From: Planctomycetota bacterium
GTDB taxonomy: Bacteria; Planctomycetota; Phycisphaerae; Sedimentisphaerales; Anaerohalosphaeraceae
DNA: 64,000 nucleotides
Assembly (NCBI GenBank): GCA_016873215.1
Contig: VGXU01000006.1
Location: 1-64,000 of the forward strand
Direction: 5' to 3'
Part shown: positions 62,010-64,000 of the stretch, piece by piece
How positions within the stretch are numbered: position 1 is the first letter of the stretch
How the letters are laid out: each line of letters starts with the position of its first letter
Position numbers and translations under genes: made by a program
The notes under the pieces: model-generated
What the model was told of the DNA's origin: nothing
Seen by the model: the letters and a program-made list of their open reading frames with translations, nothing else
Databases searched by the model: none

Positions 62010-62675
62010 ATGAGGGAAAATTTTCGTAAGCGAATTAATGAACTGGAATCGCGGGTTATTGCGATGGGCAAGACTGTCGAGACGGCAATTGCATCCTCGG
62101 TTAAGGCGCTAAAAGATCGCAATCTGGAAGAAGCCGAAAAGATTATTCGCGACGACGAGATGATTAACCGCCAGCGATGGGAAATCGAAGAGAATTGCGT
62201 CAACCTGATTGCGATGCAGCAGCCGGTAGCATCCGATTTGCGCGAAATTATTGCGATTATGAACATTGTGACCGACCTTGAGCGGATGGGGGACCATGCC
62301 GAAGGTCTCGCCAAAATCGTGTTGCTGCTGGGCAAAGAAACCCCCGTCGAAGCGTTCACGCATATCCCTGTTATGGCGGATAAAGCGATGGAGATGCTGC
62401 GCAAAAGCATTGATGCGTTCATTCGTCGGGATGCCAAAGCAGCCGAAGCGATTTGTGCTCTGGACGACGAGGTGGACGAGTTGAATGACAAGGTCTATCA
62501 CAAAATGATTCAGAGTATGATCAGTCAGCCCCAGACCGTCACTCGCGCCACATACCAGATTTGGGCGGCGCGCAACCTGGAGCGGATTGCCGACCATGTA
62601 ACGAATATCTGTGAACGGATTGTGTATCTGGCAACCGGTTCAATGCATAAATTACCGAATATTTCGACGTATTAA
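62010..62675 (+). CDS. phoU2: Phosphate signalling protein PhoU (second copy)
   Basis: 221 residues with the paired metal-binding repeats TDLERMGDHAEGLAK and RNLERIADHVTNICER, the classic PhoU pattern (REIIAIMNIVTDLERMGDHAE). It differs clearly from the first PhoU, so the two are old paralogues. It is 15 bp after the second PstB and 70 bp before a Na/Pi cotransporter. Confidence 0.94.
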   Translation: MRENFRKRINELESRVIAMGKTVETAIASSVKALKDRNLEEAEKIIRDDEMINRQRWEIEENCVNLIAMQQPVASDLREIIAIMNIVTDLERMGDHAEGLAKIVLLLGKETPVEAFTHIPVMADKAMEMLRKSIDAFIRRDAKAAEAICALDDEVDELNDKVYHKMIQSMISQPQTVTRATYQIWAARNLERIADHVTNICERIVYLATGSMHKLPNISTY

Positions 62676-62745
62676 ATTATTGTCTGTATGGGGGGTATCC
62701 TCCGGCAAAGTGTGAAACATCTATCCAGCGGAAAAGGGAAAAACT

Positions 62746-64000
62746 ATGACGTACCAGCAATTTCTTGAGATGTTTTCTTTCGTGGTGGGGGGGCTGGGCA
62801 TATTTCTGTATGGAATGAAAAATATGTCCGAAGGTCTGCAGGCCGTAGCCGGCGACCGTATGCGAAGATTGATTGGCGCAATGACCAGCAATCGCCTGAT
62901 GGGCACGGCCGTCGGCACCTCCGTCACCGGTATCATTCAATCCAGTTCCGTAACGACGGTAATGGTCGTCAGCATGGTCAACGCAGGGCTGATGACCTTA
63001 AAACAGGCTATTCCGGTAATATTCGGCGCCAACATCGGAACAACGGTGACGGCCTGGATTATGGCCTACAGCCTGACACAATACGGCTTGCCGCTGATGG
63101 GTCTGGCGACTTTTTTCTATCTGTTCTCCAAAAATGAACGGGTACGTTTCACTGCAATGATTATTGTCGGTTTGGGGATGGTCTTTTTCGGTCTGGATTT
63201 GATGACAAAAGGATTGTCTCCCATCAGGGAGATGCCGGAATTTGTGGCCTGGTTTCACCGTTTCAGGGCAGACAGTTATCCCGGGGTTATCAAATGCATC
63301 TTAACCGGCGCATTAGTTACGGCCATTGTTCAGTCGTCGTCGGCCACCGTCGGCATCACGATGACATTGGCCAATGTGGGATTGATCAACTTTCCGACTG
63401 CCGCCGGCCTTGTCCTTGGAGAAAACATTGGGACAACTATTACGGCGTTTCTGGCGTCGCTGGGGACGACCACCAATGCCAAACGTTCCGCGTATGCCCA
63501 CATGATGTTCAATACGCTGGGGGTTTGCTGGATTACGCCGCTGTTTTTTATTTATATGCCGTTTATTATTTGGTTTGTAAAAACGTTTCTCGGATGCGAC
63601 TCGCCGGATACGCCGGTAATGGTCAATGGCATGGAAACATTTCCGCATGCGGAAAAAGCCATTGCGGCCACTCATTCGTGGTTCAACATTGTCAATGTTA
63701 TTGTGTTTCTTCCCTGGGTGGGACCGTATTCCCGCTTTTTAACGTGGCTGGTGCCGGAAAAGGCCACGCCGGAGGCGCCCAAGCTGACGTATCTGGATGT
63801 ACGAATATTCGATACACCGGCGATTGGCCTGGAGCAGTCGCGAAAAGAAATCCTTCGTATGGGTACTATCTGCCGCAAAACGACGGATATCCTGCGGGAA
63901 GCCCTGCAAAATGCCGGGATTGAACGAAAACGCTGCGAAGAGATTTTCCAGATGGAAAACGACCTGGATGTGATGCAGAAAGAAATCGTCGAGTTTATTG
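62746..64000 (+). CDS. Na/Pi cotransporter family protein, cut by the window end
   Basis: 418 codons are present and the frame is open at the edge. The two inverted repeats of the NptA/YjbB family carry SVTGIIQSSSVTTVMVV and LVTAIVQSSSATVGITM, with FGANIGTTVTAWI and LGENIGTTITAFL after each. About residue 360 onward begins a helical PhoU-like domain (SRKEILRMGTICRKTTDILREALQ), as in YjbB-type proteins. It transports phosphate, in or out, driven by sodium. AAAAGGGAAAAACT precedes the ATG. It completes the phosphate locus. Confidence 0.9.
   Translation, partial: MTYQQFLEMFSFVVGGLGIFLYGMKNMSEGLQAVAGDRMRRLIGAMTSNRLMGTAVGTSVTGIIQSSSVTTVMVVSMVNAGLMTLKQAIPVIFGANIGTTVTAWIMAYSLTQYGLPLMGLATFFYLFSKNERVRFTAMIIVGLGMVFFGLDLMTKGLSPIREMPEFVAWFHRFRADSYPGVIKCILTGALVTAIVQSSSATVGITMTLANVGLINFPTAAGLVLGENIGTTITAFLASLGTTTNAKRSAYAHMMFNTLGVCWITPLFFIYMPFIIWFVKTFLGCDSPDTPVMVNGMETFPHAEKAIAATHSWFNIVNVIVFLPWVGPYSRFLTWLVPEKATPEAPKLTYLDVRIFDTPAIGLEQSRKEILRMGTICRKTTDILREALQNAGIERKRCEEIFQMENDLDVMQKEIVEFI

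Noticed and set aside
1-64000. CRISPR array, rRNA operon, prophage or integrative element
   Set aside because: No regular spacer repeats, rRNA sequence, integrase or att-like duplication was seen; gene content outside 1-6 kb and 18.7-20.2 kb is chromosomal housekeeping.

Overview
The window looks like chromosomal DNA of a planctomycete, most likely class Phycisphaerae near Sedimentisphaerales. This is inferred from several signs together: secreted proteins with PEP-CTERM tails, a planctomycete-style dockerin-like repeat, the TIGR04137-type small basic protein of the PVC group, a long sigma-70 factor carrying an extra helix-turn-helix, and moderate GC with many GGC/GCC codons. No rRNA operon, tRNA, CRISPR array or complete insertion sequence is visible.

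Layout. Positions 1-5950 hold the end of an IS3-like element and a plus-strand array of seven secreted proteins. Six have PEP-CTERM anchors or remnants of one, and four have the formylglycine-generating-enzyme (SUMF1) fold. Positions 6.2-18.7 kb carry housekeeping and carbohydrate genes: an orphan corrinoid protein, the HTH sigma factor, a GH95 lipoprotein, a sugar-kinase operon, proC, a ferredoxin, SRP RNA with dnaX-recR, and rpoN. Positions 18.7-20.2 kb are a decayed stretch with repeats and a broken dinD. Positions 20.3-31.9 kb contain a panE-like gene, a phosphoesterase/corA/UPF0316/DHH operon, rpsU, a radical SAM gene, a cold-shock gene with a structured leader, queA, argG, a prepilin peptidase and an OmpA-type lipoprotein. 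On the minus strand, 45.7-31.9 kb is one long run: rpmF-plsX-fabH-fabD-fabG-acpP-fabF, then a second set (hotdog dehydratase, second ACP, second dehydratase, degenerate ketosynthase, intact ketosynthase), then serS and comEC.

Positions 48.4 kb to the right edge form a dense phosphate-starvation locus: PhoB/PhoR-type two-component system, a porin, pstSCAB-phoU, then a second pstSCA with two different PstB proteins, a second phoU, and a Na/Pi cotransporter cut by the window end. Three 33-bp sites built of three 11-bp repeats (CTAACA-type) sit upstream of the response regulator, the porin and the first pstS, and are read here as Pho boxes.

Most notable: the two PstB subunits of the second Pst system have complementary defects. 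One lacks the Q-loop Gln and the H-loop His but keeps LSGGQ. The other keeps Q and H but has LSLEQ. Paired, they would form one consensus and one degenerate ATP site, as in asymmetric heterodimeric ABC exporters. Other points are a PstA with a roughly 260-residue periplasmic insertion, a KS plus inactive-KS pair inside the fatty-acid operon, an A9 slippage run in dnaX, and a recombining PEP-CTERM cassette array.
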